From Chondrus crispus (lineage: Eukaryota; Rhodophyta; Florideophyceae; Gigartinales; Gigartinaceae): a stretch of DNA of 64,000 nucleotides. Each line of letters starts with the position of its first letter. Positions within the stretch are counted from its first letter, which is position 1. A program made the translations under genes and the position numbers. The stretch spans positions 41,043 to 105,042 of the forward strand of contig NW_005178845.1 of NCBI RefSeq assembly GCF_000350225.1, given 5' to 3'. Below the pieces are notes generated by a model. It searched no databases. It saw only the letters and a program-made list of their open reading frames with translations, and was not told the DNA's origin. This document shows positions 23,407 through 34,701 of the stretch, piece by piece.

Positions 23407-25452
23407 TTATCTCATGGATTCCGTGTTAAATAATTTCAAAGTCGTCCCGGCCTTTTTGTTTGCATAATATTCAAACCCAAAGTCGGAACCGATGTTTTGT
23501 TGAAAGCTCGAGGATGTTACGGTTTCCGACAAGCATAAATTCAATTGATCAGATCCATCTTCGCTACAGCACGACATAAAAGTGAGACCTTTTTTCCTTT
23601 TTTCAGCCCTGGGAAGCCAGCATTGGCAATAGTCATGTGGAAAACAATACAATAGGCCGCGTTTGTCAGTATTGATAATGTTTTTGGCTGGTAACCAGAG
23701 ATAAGAGTCTTAAGTTTTGACAGTTTCTGGTCCAACAGCTCACTTTACATGTCATTAGACTCCCTCAGGGACTTCGTGTGTTCCGGTCATACAGGCTGTA
23801 TGACTGGAACACACGAAGCTGGCACCTGCGCATGAGTTTTTCTAGTCAAAGTTCTGAAAATATTAAATATGACAACTCAAATCCTGCAACTTTTAATTGG
23901 CCGTTGCTTTAACGTTCTGAGATTTGGGCGAATCATTTCGCTATTCACGATGATTCTTGCCGCTTGTTCCGCTCAAACCATCTCATTGGAAATTTACTCT
24001 AGTGCGTGGTTTTCCTTCGCCACGAATTGTTTTGCAATTGTTTTGTCTGACTGCTCCAGCCATGTGATAGAATCAATCAAAATTCGAGACAAAACTACTT
24101 TGCAGATAGTTTTTTAATTTAATCTTCTTCTGTGCCCATCCGGCGAGCTCGAGTTAAGAGTAGGTATTCCTTGTTGCTGTCGTGGCACTTTTTCCTCGCA
24201 GGCTTTTAGTCTCGAAGGAGAGAAAGAAGATGAGAAGGCATGATATCTGCCTGATCGTTTTTAGAAACTCTTGTGCTTGTGGCGGCCATGCGTTATTGAT
24301 GTCGTCACATTCTTTATTTCTTGTAGCGGTCTTTTTGCAATAGGTACGTATTAATGGTCGTTGTCTGAGGCCCACGGCGAAATTTTCGGGTTTCGCTTCG
24401 AGGGCGGTTGAACAGTTTTTAGTTAAATTTGCACTGCTTCCAGCTTTAGCGTAGGGTTCTGTTCCGTTTATTGGGATGATCCTTTCATGGCTTGTTTCAA
24501 TTTTCGAGGGATGACTGTAATGGTTCAGGACTCCGCGTCGGACAACTATCCATTTTCATTACCCGTTTGGGATTGCATCCGATACCCTTGAACAGGTCCT
24601 CACGCCACACTCCTGAACCGAAATGCAGCAAGTGTGCACGAAATTGCGATTCCCTTTTATCGACGCCAATCGACTTCAACAATGACCCTTCATGCCATAA
24701 AACACAAGCAAAAGCGCCATTCGCCGGCAGGTACAGCATAGATGCGCAAAGGGAGAGCCTATAAAAAAGAAATAAATCGCCGAGTGTTCTGTCCGAAAGC
24801 TAGACGTGACGTTCTGTGTTTTTAAACCAGCTGTGCCCAGAATACATTTGGACAAACGTTCCCTCCTTATTGATGGATTTTCTATCAAACGGCAATGCCC
24901 TAGTACCGATCCTCATATTGAAAAATCTCTGGCCATTTAGGTCAATTCCCAGTATAGCAGACACGTTTGCGTCAACGGTCAAATGATCAAACAGCACGGT
25001 CTTCGATTTATGCACGAAATAATCCAAACATTGCCCCCAAATCACGAGTTTTGTATGGAACTTTCAAATGATTCGGATCTCTCGCTTCCAGAGGCGATGA
25101 CGTTTTCGGTCCAGGAAGATGCATGAAGAGGGGATACATGCCACCATGGATGACATTGACGAAAAAGTCAAGCTCATCAAAGCAAACTTGCGATAATAAA
25201 ACCACTGCGTATTTGGAACGCTGATGAGGCCGGTCTTTTCTTTTGCATGTCACCAGATCGCACGCTTTTATCAGAGCCCGTGCAGGGTACTAAGAAAGAG
25301 GAAGGTGTGGTGTCGGTTGTCTGTGCAAATGCAGATGGGTGGCCAAAAATGCCCTTTTGATCATCGGAGCAGATCATCGGCCTCGTGCTTTTAAAAACAA
25401 GACTGGTCACGAATTTGGCATTCGCTACTAGATCAACATGGATCAGAAGCAC
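23407..25452 (-). pseudogene. Decayed minus-strand gene of unknown function
   Basis: Several minus-strand frames read like one eroded protein: 25452-25177 (VFKSTRPMICSDDQKGIFG), 25253-25008 (CFDELDFFVNVIHGGMYPLF, PYKTRDLGAMFGLFRA), 25045-24800 (VDANVSAILGIDLNGQRFF), 24739-24497 (VWREDLFKGIGCNPKRVMK) and 23735-23407 (MTIANAGFPGLKKGKKV). The composition is protein-like, with few repeats, but I recognise no family. Stops and frame changes separate each block. The bounds are approximate, and two independent relics are possible. Confidence 0.35.
23772..23818. repeat. Near-perfect 23-bp-arm palindrome
   Basis: Arms of 23 bp starting CTTCGTGTGTTCC face each other across a single base, with one mismatch. 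Sequences of this length would extrude as a cruciform or fold as an RNA hairpin. It lies in a relic region between the DDE-like gene and a decayed minus-strand gene. Confidence 0.9.
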
Positions 25453-25511
25453 GTTTTCGACAATCTAAAACGCTTCAGTGCGTTTATTGCCAAGACATGT
25501 GAGCGCAAGCC

Positions 25512-26174
25512 TTGTGCTCACATGGCCCCAGTGCAACCTTAGGGTCCACTAGGGCCAGAAAATGCTGGTTCCAATCAGACGGCAGACAGCATTCCCCCAC
25601 CGTCGAATGTGGAAATTTTGTTCTTGCAGCTGCACTCTACGGAAATGTTGCAGCAATTGCATGCAGGGACAATCGCCTGCGCAATGCGGAAATACAGAGA
25701 CCGGTAATATGAAATAGCTACGGATAATCTCAATGGTAACGTGGGCAACATTTGCAAAGTCGATCAATTTGCTGTGATAACATTCTTCAACGCTGTGCGG
25801 CAAGAAATTTCTGCATTAATCATAAAAACTGCTGGAACAGCACCGCATTGACGCCGGATGACACAAATGATACAGTCGTGGACATTCAGGACGACAATTT
25901 AAACGGGTTTGTTCAGACATTCGTTTCCGCACCATCGCAAATGTAACTCGGAGAATTTCTAACAGTTGAAGGCAACAATTGGTCTGAGATGCTGGATATC
26001 GACCCTCCTAAGAGGACAATCGTGCGGAATTTGACGTGAAATGAGACCAAATTTGACTCTGCGAATGTATCAGATGAGCAAAGGGCGTTACCGAGCTTTG
26101 TGAAGCGGAAGCGGTGTATTGACGTCACAATGGGCGTATTTATGGAGGAAGAGGAGCCTGAGTTTGCAGCTTAA
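25512..26174 (+). pseudogene. Hypothetical reading frame with in-frame stops
   Basis: Frame 3 stays protein-like from 25512 to 26174 apart from several stops. Its end reads VKRKRC, a possible nuclear localisation signal, then EEEEPEFAA. Acidic and Asn/Asp-rich stretches precede it. It could be the C-terminal part of a lost transposon protein. No domain is recognised. Confidence 0.25.
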
Positions 26175-26379
26175 AATGCTTAGGCCTTTTTGAGACGGAA
26201 CATTAGTCGTCGCGAAAGACGTCTTGCACGGGAGCCACAATGGACGGCTCTTTCAGAAACCAGTGAGCCCGTATTGGCCTCTTCATACTACCTCGCAAGG
26301 TATTATCTTCAATAGCGGCGTACTAGAACTGTCCACGAAGCGTATTCCTTCATCGAGGAATCACTGTAGTAGAACGCGA

Positions 26380-26860
26380 AACGTGGTCACGTGCCAAGAC
26401 AAGGGTCGTTCGTGGAGGCGTGTACTAGGTAGCCAAGGGGAAGTGGTAGAGGCTCTCGGGCGACTGTAAAACCCGGGTGTGCTCGCGAACTTCGGAAACT
26501 AGAAGCGAGCGACGCGATGCTCTCGACCCAACGGGGCTAACACACGGCCGGCGAACCGTGCGCGCGAGCGGGGAGGCAACACGCGACGTGGCCACGAGAG
26601 TCCTACGGCGCGAGAGAGGAGAACGAGAGAGCGTGAATGAGAAGAAGTTAGTTAGTACTGCGCCAACCCAAGAACGAGAGTCGCATCGTTGGTCCTTTGT
26701 AGCTCGTCCCCAAACGCATCCGGCGCAAGCGCCAACGACACTATATACTGTACTAGATCGCGGTCGAGATGTCACGGTTAGAGCTCACGAGGCCGTGTAT
26801 TAGTACACAGGTGTACAGGCGCGGTAGTAGGTCCACGTGTGCGCGTGTCGTAAGTGAGCA
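26380..26860. other. GC-rich island, possible LTR fragment
   Basis: A patch clearly richer in G+C than its surroundings, with frequent CG, GAGCG and GCGAG words and a CACGTG core at the left edge (GTCACGTGCC near 26388) and right edge (CCACGTGTGC near 26832). TATATACTGTACTAG near 26743 and ACACAGGTGTAC near 26804 recall words of the LTR family at 45.8 and 57.8 kb, but I could not align it with confidence. Confidence 0.35.
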
Positions 26861-27565
26861 AGGCTGCTGCAAATGGGCTTGGTACTGTACGTCGGGGTAC
26901 TTGAGTTATCTAGATACACGTTTTCACGAGTCACGCGAATAAGGGTACTGCAGTGGCACGGGTTTATACCACAATCACTATACCTCATTCTTACAATAAA
27001 CATGCCTGTAATTGCCTTACGTCTTAAGTGACACATGTATGCGCCTACATGAATAAAACGTTCCGAGCTTTCTTGCGATGCTCTAAAGCTCTACATTACA
27101 TAATTAATGTAGGGAATTAAGCTGATGACTTGGACACGCCATCCGGGCCTGAAATACAGAAGAAGGCCAAGAAATGTAAATGACACAGAATGGGACCGGA
27201 CGGCATGGATCAGATTGAGCCATTTAAAAGCGTTGCCTGTCGTATGTGGTTGAAGAGCACATTGTAGTGGTGGAGGTACTTTTTTAACGCAGATTGCCAG
27301 GGGTGAAATGTGGTGGCGTTTGGCTGTGCGATGCGTGCAGGGAGCTGTTTTAGTATGGGGGGCGCATGTAGACTTGCTGGCGTTCGGCATGGCTTAAGTT
27401 CGACCGTTGGCTTTTTGGTTTCTGATACATGGGCTTTTGGGTTTTGCTCGCCTTCATGGGACAGTTCGCACTACCGTGCTGTGGTTATTCCATTGTGGCA
27501 GCTTTATGTAGTGCATACCTCTTTGGAAGCTTGCCTTTGCGAAAGTCTGCGGCCGATGGGTACTT

Positions 27566-27606
27566 GTGTCGAGTAGGACTGCCTGCCAAGCAGTCCTACT
27601 CGACAC
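27566..27606. repeat. Perfect palindrome, 17-bp arms, 7-base loop
   Basis: GTGTCGAGTAGGACTGC is exactly reverse-complemented after CTGCCAA. It sits at the point where the minus-strand Copia-like protease reading ends, so it may mark the breakpoint or a snap-back duplication at the edge of the relic. Confidence 0.95.
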
Positions 27607-27609
27607 AAG

Positions 27610-28055
27610 AAACCAGCAGTTGGTTGTGAACCAGACCTCTCCTCATTCTTTTGCTATGTCGCAACCGGATATTATGTTCGATTGGATTGCTGCGGTGGCG
27701 ATGGCGGGGATTTGGATTTTTCCATTTGTACTGGTCTGGATATGTATCATCTCCTTGTGTGCGGCAGGTGTGGTGGTGTTGGTGGCCTTGTTAGTGGGCA
27801 TTTCCTTTCTGAGTGGTTTCATTCGGGCGTGGGTTTGCTGACGTGTGACGGGTGCGCCCCTGAGTCTAGTGCACACGAATTACCTTCACGGGTGTCCGTG
27901 TCAATTTCCTGCTGCGAAGCTGTGTTAATGTGATCGTCTTGAGTGCTGGAAATGTGTCCAGTGGTGTTTTTGCGTTGCTGATGGGTGCGGCATGAGGGTG
28001 GGCCAAATTTTGTAAATAGTGTTGTTCCATTGCGTTCCTTTTTCCGTGTTACCAC
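27610..28055 (-). pseudogene. Copia-like retropepsin relic
   Basis: The minus strand reads CALDSGAHPSHVSKPTPE, a D-S-G-A catalytic motif (codons near 27855-27872). After a frameshift it continues through AHKEMIHIQTSTNGKIQIPA and SNIISGCDIAKE, the strand-rich C-terminal part of Copia-type proteases (…NLISVxxLxxxG in the family). It is preceded on the same strand by gag-like text and stops at the palindrome 27566-27606. No integrase or RT follows, so the element is truncated. Confidence 0.6.
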
Positions 28056-28059
28056 CGTG

Positions 28060-29100
28060 CCGTGTGGGGGCTGTGCCCAGTGGTTGTGCTACTACGTCGG
28101 TTGGGGTCCGTTGCTAGTGCAGAGGGCCTTCTTCTTGCCTTTTGCGTCGTACGCACCTTCTGATTGCTCGGCTGTTGAACTCTTCTTACCAATGTTCCGT
28201 CGTATGCATGCCTTGCAGATGTTGATCATGGTGTACATGTGTTTCTTTGGCGCGGGCCTGCATCGATTTCAGGCATTAGACGAGGTTGGCTATGTCTTTT
28301 GAATCTGTGTCGTTTGCAATCCCAACGTTTATCAAGTGGTAGAATGGCAAATGCCTGTTGATGCCGTTGATGATGAATTCGATTTTGACGGATTTGTCAT
28401 GTTGTACAGTTGGGCACCGTACCAGGCGGTTTTTGTCCCAATAGTTCTGTGTGTTGGAATGTAATCGTCTAGGTCACCTTCTGCCATGATCTTTGTTCGT
28501 TGAGGATATTGCTTGAGGGTCTGGCTGGTGTTTTGGCGTGGAGTCAGTGAACTATGATTTGATTTCTTCTAGGAGTTGTCGAGGGGTGAGGCTCAGTTCC
28601 ATGTCGATTGTATTTGCTGTATCAGCTGAGAGGCTGTTCATGAAGGCACATTTTCATCATTAGGTGGGATTAAGGGGGCTTGGTGCCGTTGGGGGTGGCG
28701 AGCTTTCGTCTAAGGCTGTCTCGACGTTGTTAAATGGGTATATTTGGTGTATGGTTTGTTTTCATATTCTGTAGTCTGTCCCGTCGTTGGTTAGAGTATG
28801 TAAGTAATGATGCATTTAGGTTTGACCCGGGAGTGTTGTGGGTTACGTTTCTTGCGGGTTGGGCATAGCTGGGGTGGGCTGGCAGCGGCTGTACGGAGCC
28901 GGTAGGGAGGGCTGTAAGGAGGGGTTTGGAACTTGTTGTGTTGTCCGTATGCAGGGTCGCGGACCTTGTTGGGGTCGGGCGACTGGGCTTTTCGGGGCCG
29001 TGCTACCGTTTTTCTGGTCTCGTCAGGGGTGGGATTCGAGGTGTCTTTGATCGTCTTGCGGTGGGGCGTAATTCGGGTCCATAACCTGTGATGCATGATC
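28060..29100 (-). pseudogene. Gag-like relic upstream of the Copia-like protease
   Basis: The minus-strand frame from 29096 is basic and proline-rich (KTVARPRKAQSPDPNK, TPPYSPPYRL). Between about 28600 and 28280 it reads MELSLTPRQLLEEIKS and, after a shift, VKIEFIINGINRHLPFYHLI, followed by IANDTDSKDIANLV. Position and orientation relative to the D-S-G-A protease support gag. Several stops. On the plus strand the same DNA is strikingly T/G-rich, which creates misleading hydrophobic frames such as 27566-27841. Confidence 0.45.
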
Positions 29101-29666
29101 GATGCCTCTGTTTACTGATGCGTCATGTCTGTCTACCCTATAGAGGGAGACTGATGATCTTTTAGCCGGCGGCCAGTGAGGTGAGCTGATCGTGGTTTAA
29201 TGTGTGTGCTACGTGGGCACGTATGGCTGTCATGACATTCCACATAAGTTTTCAGGTATAATAGAGAGTATACGGACCCATTTTTCGTCAACTGAAATTG
29301 CGCGATGCGTAGATAGAATTACACAGCTGTGCCAATTTGCGAAAATGCTTTCCTGGCATGTGATTATTATTCCTGAAATTGGACCAAATATTTAAATCGT
29401 TTCTGTAACTGAGAGCATGCACATCTTATATAAGTGGAAACGAAATGGTCAAAGCTGGATTTCGAGGCCTAATGTATCATTCCGGACACCGAACGGGACA
29501 AAAACCGAACCACCTCCCCTGTCAACACCAAAGCGTCATCCCTTTCGTCAGTATAGCTCGAGTCAGTTCCCCCTCCCGATCCTCCCAACAAGAGTTCTTT
29601 TTTTGCTTCCCGTTCCACCTCTACGCGCTCTCCATCCTTTCCCCCTGTCGGCAATCCTACTGACGC

Positions 29667-29870
29667 CAGAGGAACACGAGGCAACAGGAAGGCTAAACGT
29701 GGTCGTCGTCCCACCTTTACCGCTGAAGATGACGGTATAATCGTAAGCAATGTCAGTGCCATCAATGCGCTCATGGCGATGTACGCCGTGGTTAAGAGAA
29801 GCTTTGTACAGACTTCCGAGTTAGCAAATCTCAATCCTACCCTTTCGACTAAGGCCATCACGAGCAATTA
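29667..29870 (+). pseudogene. Possible Myb/SANT-like N-terminal fragment
   Basis: One plus-strand frame reads KRGRRPTFTAEDDGIIVSNV and then an Ala/Met-rich helix ending in TLSTKAITSN. RPxFTxEDDxxL is the start of a Myb/SANT-like domain found in many protist and algal hypothetical proteins. Only about 60 codons are readable and nothing continues it. An overlapping minus-strand frame of 132 codons (29469-29867) is probably its shadow. Confidence 0.3.
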
Positions 29871-29949
29871 ATTTCGCTGGCGGCCCTGCCCCGGGCCCTC
29901 CGGGCTTTTCGCTTCGCCGTATGGGGCCCACAAATGGAAGAAATTGTTC

Positions 29950-30575
29950 TTCCGGCGGTACTAGCTAAGGTGAGGGGGAGGATAGGTGGAAGGACTGCGA
30001 AATTGTATTCGCGTACACACAGTTCGTCATTTTTGGTTAGAAGCATAGCTCGTACGTAAATTGTAGAAACCTGTGCTTCCGTTATAAGCATCTTGCGCTG
30101 GAAGTCCGAGACAGTTGAATACAGCTTCACCTGCATGAAAATCCACTGGACCATTACTCGCAATAGTTACATTGCCCGGTTCAGGGCCTTCGGGTTGTTT
30201 TCTAGATTGGACTCCAGAAGCGGTACCTCCATGAACGACGGTCGATTGTAGCCAGAATGGCCATAAAAGCAGTACTGTTTCATCCATTCCACTTAACACA
30301 CAAATCGTCTACTCTTGCCGGCGTTCTTCTGCAGGAACATAAACATGCAGTATCAGCCTGTCCGGGGTCGTTACAAGCTAGTGTTTCAACCTGTGTTCGT
30401 TTCATGACCGTTTATTCCATATTCTGTGCCACTGCATCACGTGGACGTGATGCCAATGACAGTACCGTCTATGACACGGACACAGTTGTCCCACGCATCA
30501 CTTTTCGTATGCATGGCCGCCGTGAATGTTCATGCATTTTGCTGTACGAACAACCTCGCAACTGGCCTTGTTAAT
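29950..30575 (-). pseudogene. PIF/Harbinger-like (DDE_4) transposase relic
   Basis: Across frames the minus strand gives DNCVRVIDGTVIGI (first catalytic Asp, near 30480-30460), KH-LVTTPDRLILHVYVPAEE with an R-R and a following SGMDE (30380-30280), GHSGYNRPSFMEVPL (second Asp position reads His-Ser-Gly), and RVMVQWIFMQVKLYSTVSDF (the final catalytic Glu block, where VEW reads VQW). These are the ordered signature blocks of DDE_4 endonucleases. Two catalytic positions are changed and frames shift at least three times, so the copy is dead. The N-terminal part is missing. Confidence 0.8.
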
Positions 30576-30766
30576 AGTCCCTGCTTTGTACTCAAGAACC
30601 GTTCCACACCTTTACAGGAAGGTCAGCGGGGCAGAGGGAAGAAGGATGGTTGAAAGTTGGTGGTGGTTGATTGGAAAAGAAGTTGATGGCATCTTGCTCT
30701 TGGTCGCCAACTATCGGCGCTACTTATAGTCTACGAAATACAGTACGGGCCATTAGGGCTGGACAA

Positions 30767-30894
30767 GTGACTCTTCTTCGTGCACTCTCGGTTGTCGATA
30801 ATGTTTGCACTCTCTGTCGTTGATAATCAGGTGACTCTCCTTCTTGCACTCTCGGTCGCTGATAATGTTTGCACTCTCTGTTAATGATAATTTG
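30767..30894. repeat. 64-bp direct tandem repeat, two copies
   Basis: GTGACTCT(T/C)CTTC begins each 64-bp unit, at 30767 and 30831. Each unit is itself two half-repeats of the type TGCACTCTC(G/T)GT…GATAAT. On the minus strand this gives a 62-codon frame with repeated QR(P/Q)RVQ, probably without meaning. Confidence 0.8.
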
Positions 30895-30989
30895 GGACCG
30901 TCTGAGAGTCAATAATATCTAAATGCACTGTACTGTAGGGTAGAGACTTAAGTCTACGATTAATGCATTGCACGTTTTAGAGCAAAAAC

Positions 30990-31260
30990 ACCGTGACATA
31001 CATTTCATATGTGACACACACGTGTAGGACAAATGTCATAGTGTCATACACGTGTCAAATCAAAAATAATGAAACATGTTCAGAATGTACTGTAGAGTGG
31101 CACTGTGTACAGACATTACACGTGTCAACACAAAAATGAAGCATGCTCAGAATTGCGAGGGAGGTGCGACTGAGAACATAAAGGACACGTGTACACGTTG
31201 AAATCAAAAGTTGTTCTGTTTGACGTGTTAAGTGTTTTCGCTTCTACACGTGTCATATCT
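30990..31260. repeat. Array of ACACGTGT-centred direct repeats
   Basis: The palindrome ACACGTGT (G-box core CACGTG) occurs five times here, including 31048, 31118 and 31185 at spacings of 70 and 67 bp. The first two are followed by the related text CAAA/CACAAAAATGAA.CATG.TCAGAAT. The same word clusters in LTRs at 46.3, 53.9 and 58.3 kb. It may be a repeat array with bHLH/bZIP-type binding sites, or a fragment of a repeat family. Confidence 0.7.
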
Positions 31261-32479
31261 GTAATTGTGTGTCATGCCTGTCAGCATGTGGTCGTACAAT
31301 TACAACAACCTTCCCCAAGTATCTCTGACACCTGTAAAGCGCTGCTACCAAACATTATATCCATGTCACTCAAGCGAGCAACGATTCTCATCCGCCTCAT
31401 GATTATACACGCCACCGACGTTTGATTTCGTGAGCACTTGTTGCATGTAGTAGTACTTTAAAAAAGAGGTCACGCACTTTCTTCAATAATTTGAAATAAA
31501 TGTTCCTCGTAAATCTAAATAAGCGTAAAATCTCCAGCTTGGTTAAAGAGTTGAGGTTTAAAGAGAACTGTGACGAAAATACGTCTAGCGCTCGTAAAAT
31601 AAGTCGTTGCTCTCTACTGAATGACGATGATGCTCTTCCAACACCTAAAATTGGTCACTTGAAAGTGAAACGCAACAATTTGGCTAGTCTGACGTCTTCA
31701 CATTAAAGCAAAGCGGGAACCTCCCATTTTTGCATCCTGATTACTTTCTGCGCATAGAAGTGGTCTCTCTGACGACCTTGTATCGTGGTTGTGAGCAATA
31801 CCCATTGTACTTCTCAGTATGAATTTCGAGAATTTTTATGCCCATACTCACAAACGCAACGGGTGGTTGTTTTCCGAAATAAATATCTTATACAAATTTC
31901 CCTTTCAGAAAAGCACTTTTCTGGAATTGGAAATCTAGAAAATCGTAAATATCTTTTATGAAAAGCTGGTTGCGAAAACTCACAAACGAATGAAGATTCC
32001 CGGCCAGGTATCATGGACGCATGCCATGTTATTACTATCAAAGTTGCCGCACCATTTTGACCACAAAGCCTCTGTTGCCCATTGCCCAAATAGGAAGAGA
32101 TAGCTGTGACAGGTCTGGCTTGACAAGTTTGCGTTTGCTCGAAGTTCAGACGAATAATATATTTTATCAAAAAGTCCGCACTGATTGCCGTTTACGACTG
32201 CTCTATGCGTTCTAGACTACTAACGTTCGAGATGCAATAAGCCACTAAAATACATTTGAGATAGCAAACAGTTGCAAGTAGTTACACATTACTCAAAATA
32301 CGCAGCTAACAGTGGGGGAGATTGCATTCCGCGCTGGATAGCGCGAACCATTTGTATCTTTTTGATGTTTGCCACGGACTGCGTCTTCTCCTGATTTCTA
32401 ACCCTTCGAATAGCCACCAGCGTCATTTGGCCGGTGATAAATTTCAATAATAGTGGTCTGCCTCAGGGAAACATATTAC

Positions 32480-33120
32480 TCGCAAGCGATGGCATATCTG
32501 ACTACATGCTGAAAGAAAGACAACCAATTTTCCGTAGGTCGTTGAAACCAAGCGACAGGTCTTGATCAATCTTATTCTTCAGAGCTGTTGTCTTAAATAG
32601 AGCACAAACCTACCGAATAGCCAGCTTCGGATTGTCATCAAACAGATGCTCCGATTTCTTATTGCGTAGCATTGTTTGGTGGTCAGTAAAGAGTGCTTTA
32701 ATCCTGAGCTCCGCATCAGGTTCCTTCGTGTGGCCCTTGACTGAAGCCTTGACAGTCGATTCCAGATCATCAAGAAAACCCGATTATAGCTTAACCTATC
32801 CTTGGAATTGAGATGGTCGAGGAAGACTTGTCGGTAAGCTGCGAGAACTCAGTGACGGCAGGGAAACATTCGAACATGATCGAAGATAAATATAAGTCGT
32901 GTTCCAAAGACGAAAGTAAAGCAACAGTAGGAGGTGCATGTCCACAATCTTCGGAATCATGAACACGAAGCAAGTATTGCTCAGGATCCTTGAGAAAATC
33001 GTGGATTTGTCTGCGTCCCAACTTCTTAAGCTTGGGATGCACCACGTTACAATAGCCCTGATCCGAAGACGAACCAGAGTTGGGCATGACGGATCGAAAG
33101 CAAGTCACTAATGACATAAA
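32480..33120 (-). pseudogene. Gag-like retrotransposon relic
   Basis: The minus-strand frame 33117-32791 reads GRRQIHDFLKDPEQYLLRVH, then APPTVALLSSLEHDLY and AVTEFSQLTD. After a frameshift it continues as IGFLDDLESTVKASVKGHTK, LRIKALFTDHQTMLRNKKSE and NPKLAIR, then, beyond stops, KNKIDQDLSLGFNDLRK and QHVVRYAIACE. The helical, charged text over about 200 codons resembles gag proteins of gypsy elements. No zinc knuckle or pol follows. Confidence 0.45.
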
Positions 33121-33139
33121 TTATAGCTTAGTGATTACT

Positions 33140-34400
33140 ATTGCGAATGATCGGGGCTAGAGGGAGCCGCCGTGCATGCGAATGAGAAAAAGAGTGGAGA
33201 CTCCGTGACTTCTCGAATGTCATGAGAGCCAAACTAATGGCATATTTAATACTACTGTGGTGTTAATTCTATGGTCAGAGGTCTACTTACCTTCCAACGT
33301 CTATAAGATTTCACATATATTGCTCGCGTAGAGCGGGAAGATGTCAAACGGTGTTATTATTTCCGTGTGCCATTGAACAGCCATGTGCACCATAAAGCGA
33401 TGAAACGATAAAAAGCGGTAAATCTTCTATGAAATGATGGTGATGTCCGGGGGTTTTGTGCTCCTCAACTTTTAGAGCACAAATGTGTGGTTGACAGGGA
33501 GGAGTATGAAAGGGGGAGAGGGGCGAAGAGGGGAAATCTGTAGGTCGTTGGGGCTTATTCGCGCGCACGTGGAACGGTGGTCGGACGAGTCAGGGAACCC
33601 TCACTCGCACTGTAGGCGAGTGGCGGCGGCGGGGAGCAATGTGCGCTTCAGGCCCGGCGACTGCCTGTAGGACAGGGTAGGAGTAGCCTCTGATAGGATA
33701 CAGAGAGGTATATCTTCGTAACATGGAAGATGAAAAGGGTAAAGGTGCGTTTCGGTATTGGTGATGATGTTGATGATGATCATTTCTCTATTGTTGTAAC
33801 TCGCAAGGAAGATAGGATAGTGCCCGGTCATCGGCGGAGGTCCCGCTGCGTTGAAAACGGAGACAGTTTCGTTTGGGCGCAGCGTGTCGGTCCGCTTGAC
33901 AAGTGACCTTGCGCCAGCAGCGGAGAGAGTGGAAGCGTGAAGGCATCTGGTGTCATGTCCTGATTGGCTGGACAGCAGCCATCGGGCCACAGTATGAGCA
34001 TACATATGATGTCGTCCCATGTCGGTTGACGATAATCGTCGAGCGATGCAACGCGCAGGCGTTGCCAGAATTACATGAAAGACTAACTTGGGGTTTCGAC
34101 TGTACATGAATTCTAAAATCATGAAATAGGTAGAATACATGTGCCATTGAAACTCTAGTACAAGCTATTTGTGGGTAAAATTGAGTTCAATAATTTGATT
34201 CTGCTTCTGAATATGAACCATTATTTCACCTGCCGATAAACCAGAAAGAGATTAATTTAACTAAATTTTTTATTAGACATTCTATGTTTTCTAGAAGCTA
34301 AGATACGCGCACGTACCGAATAACTTCAAATTCAAAGTTCAAAACGTACCAGGCAGACATTTCAAGTCTTTGGGAGCAAGCAAAGAAGTAATTGGTGGTG
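33140..34400. other. No supported gene
   Basis: A 179-codon minus-strand frame (33601-34140) exists but shows no domain and overlaps repeats. A hairpin CACTCGC/GCGAGTG with loop ACTGTAG lies at 33602-33622, and a smaller one of the form CCTGTAGGACAGG near 33663-33675; both recall the hairpins at 34.44-34.56 kb. Confidence 0.4.
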
Positions 34401-34443
34401 TTGCGCGGGTTGGGGTGAAGTGGTTGTTGGTGTCCCTGCGTGT

Positions 34444-34555
34444 CTCCTCGTAGGACGGAGGAGGACCGCAGCGACTGCGCGTCTCGTAGAACGGAGACGC
34501 GGCGAGGGATAGAGCGAGGTGCGCGTCGGTCTACTCGGCTACCCGTAGAACAGGG
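34444..34555 (+). other. Three consecutive hairpins sharing a GTAGRAC loop
   Basis: Stem CTCCTC/GAGGAG encloses GTAGGACG (34444-34463). GCGTCTC/GAGACGC encloses GTAGAACG (34479-34500). CCC/GGG encloses GTAGAACA (34542-34555). Loops are nearly identical while the stems differ completely yet remain paired. That pattern suggests selection on RNA or cruciform structure rather than on sequence. It lies in a GC-rich patch with no recognisable ORF. Confidence 0.6.
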
Positions 34556-34674
34556 AAGAGTGTCGATGACTCGATATGTGGGGGTCTGCTTTACCTTTCT
34601 GATGATCTCTTGCCTCTCTCCCTCTTTGGAGAGGAGCGCGCTAGCTATGTCCTATCTTTGGTGCCGCGGCGGTG

Positions 34675-34701
34675 TCCCATCTCACCGACAGTGAGATGGG
34701 A
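34675..34701. repeat. Perfect palindrome, 11-bp arms
   Basis: TCCCATCTCAC and GTGAGATGGGA around CGACA. It follows the three GTAGRAC-loop hairpins by about 120 bp. Confidence 0.8.

Noticed and set aside
27566-27841. Plus-strand 91-codon hydrophobic ORF resembling a membrane protein
   Set aside because: It is the shadow of the minus-strand Copia-like protease; hydrophobicity arises from T/G-rich antisense sequence.
28838-29050. Plus-strand Gly/Cys-rich ORF
   Set aside because: Antisense of the proline/arginine-rich gag-like frame.
31000-31260. CRISPR-like spaced repeats
   Set aside because: Repeat words are short palindromes in a eukaryotic context with degenerate flanks and no cas genes; an ordinary repeat array is a better reading.
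33601-34140. 179-codon minus-strand ORF
   Set aside because: No domain, overlaps hairpin repeats; composition looks random.
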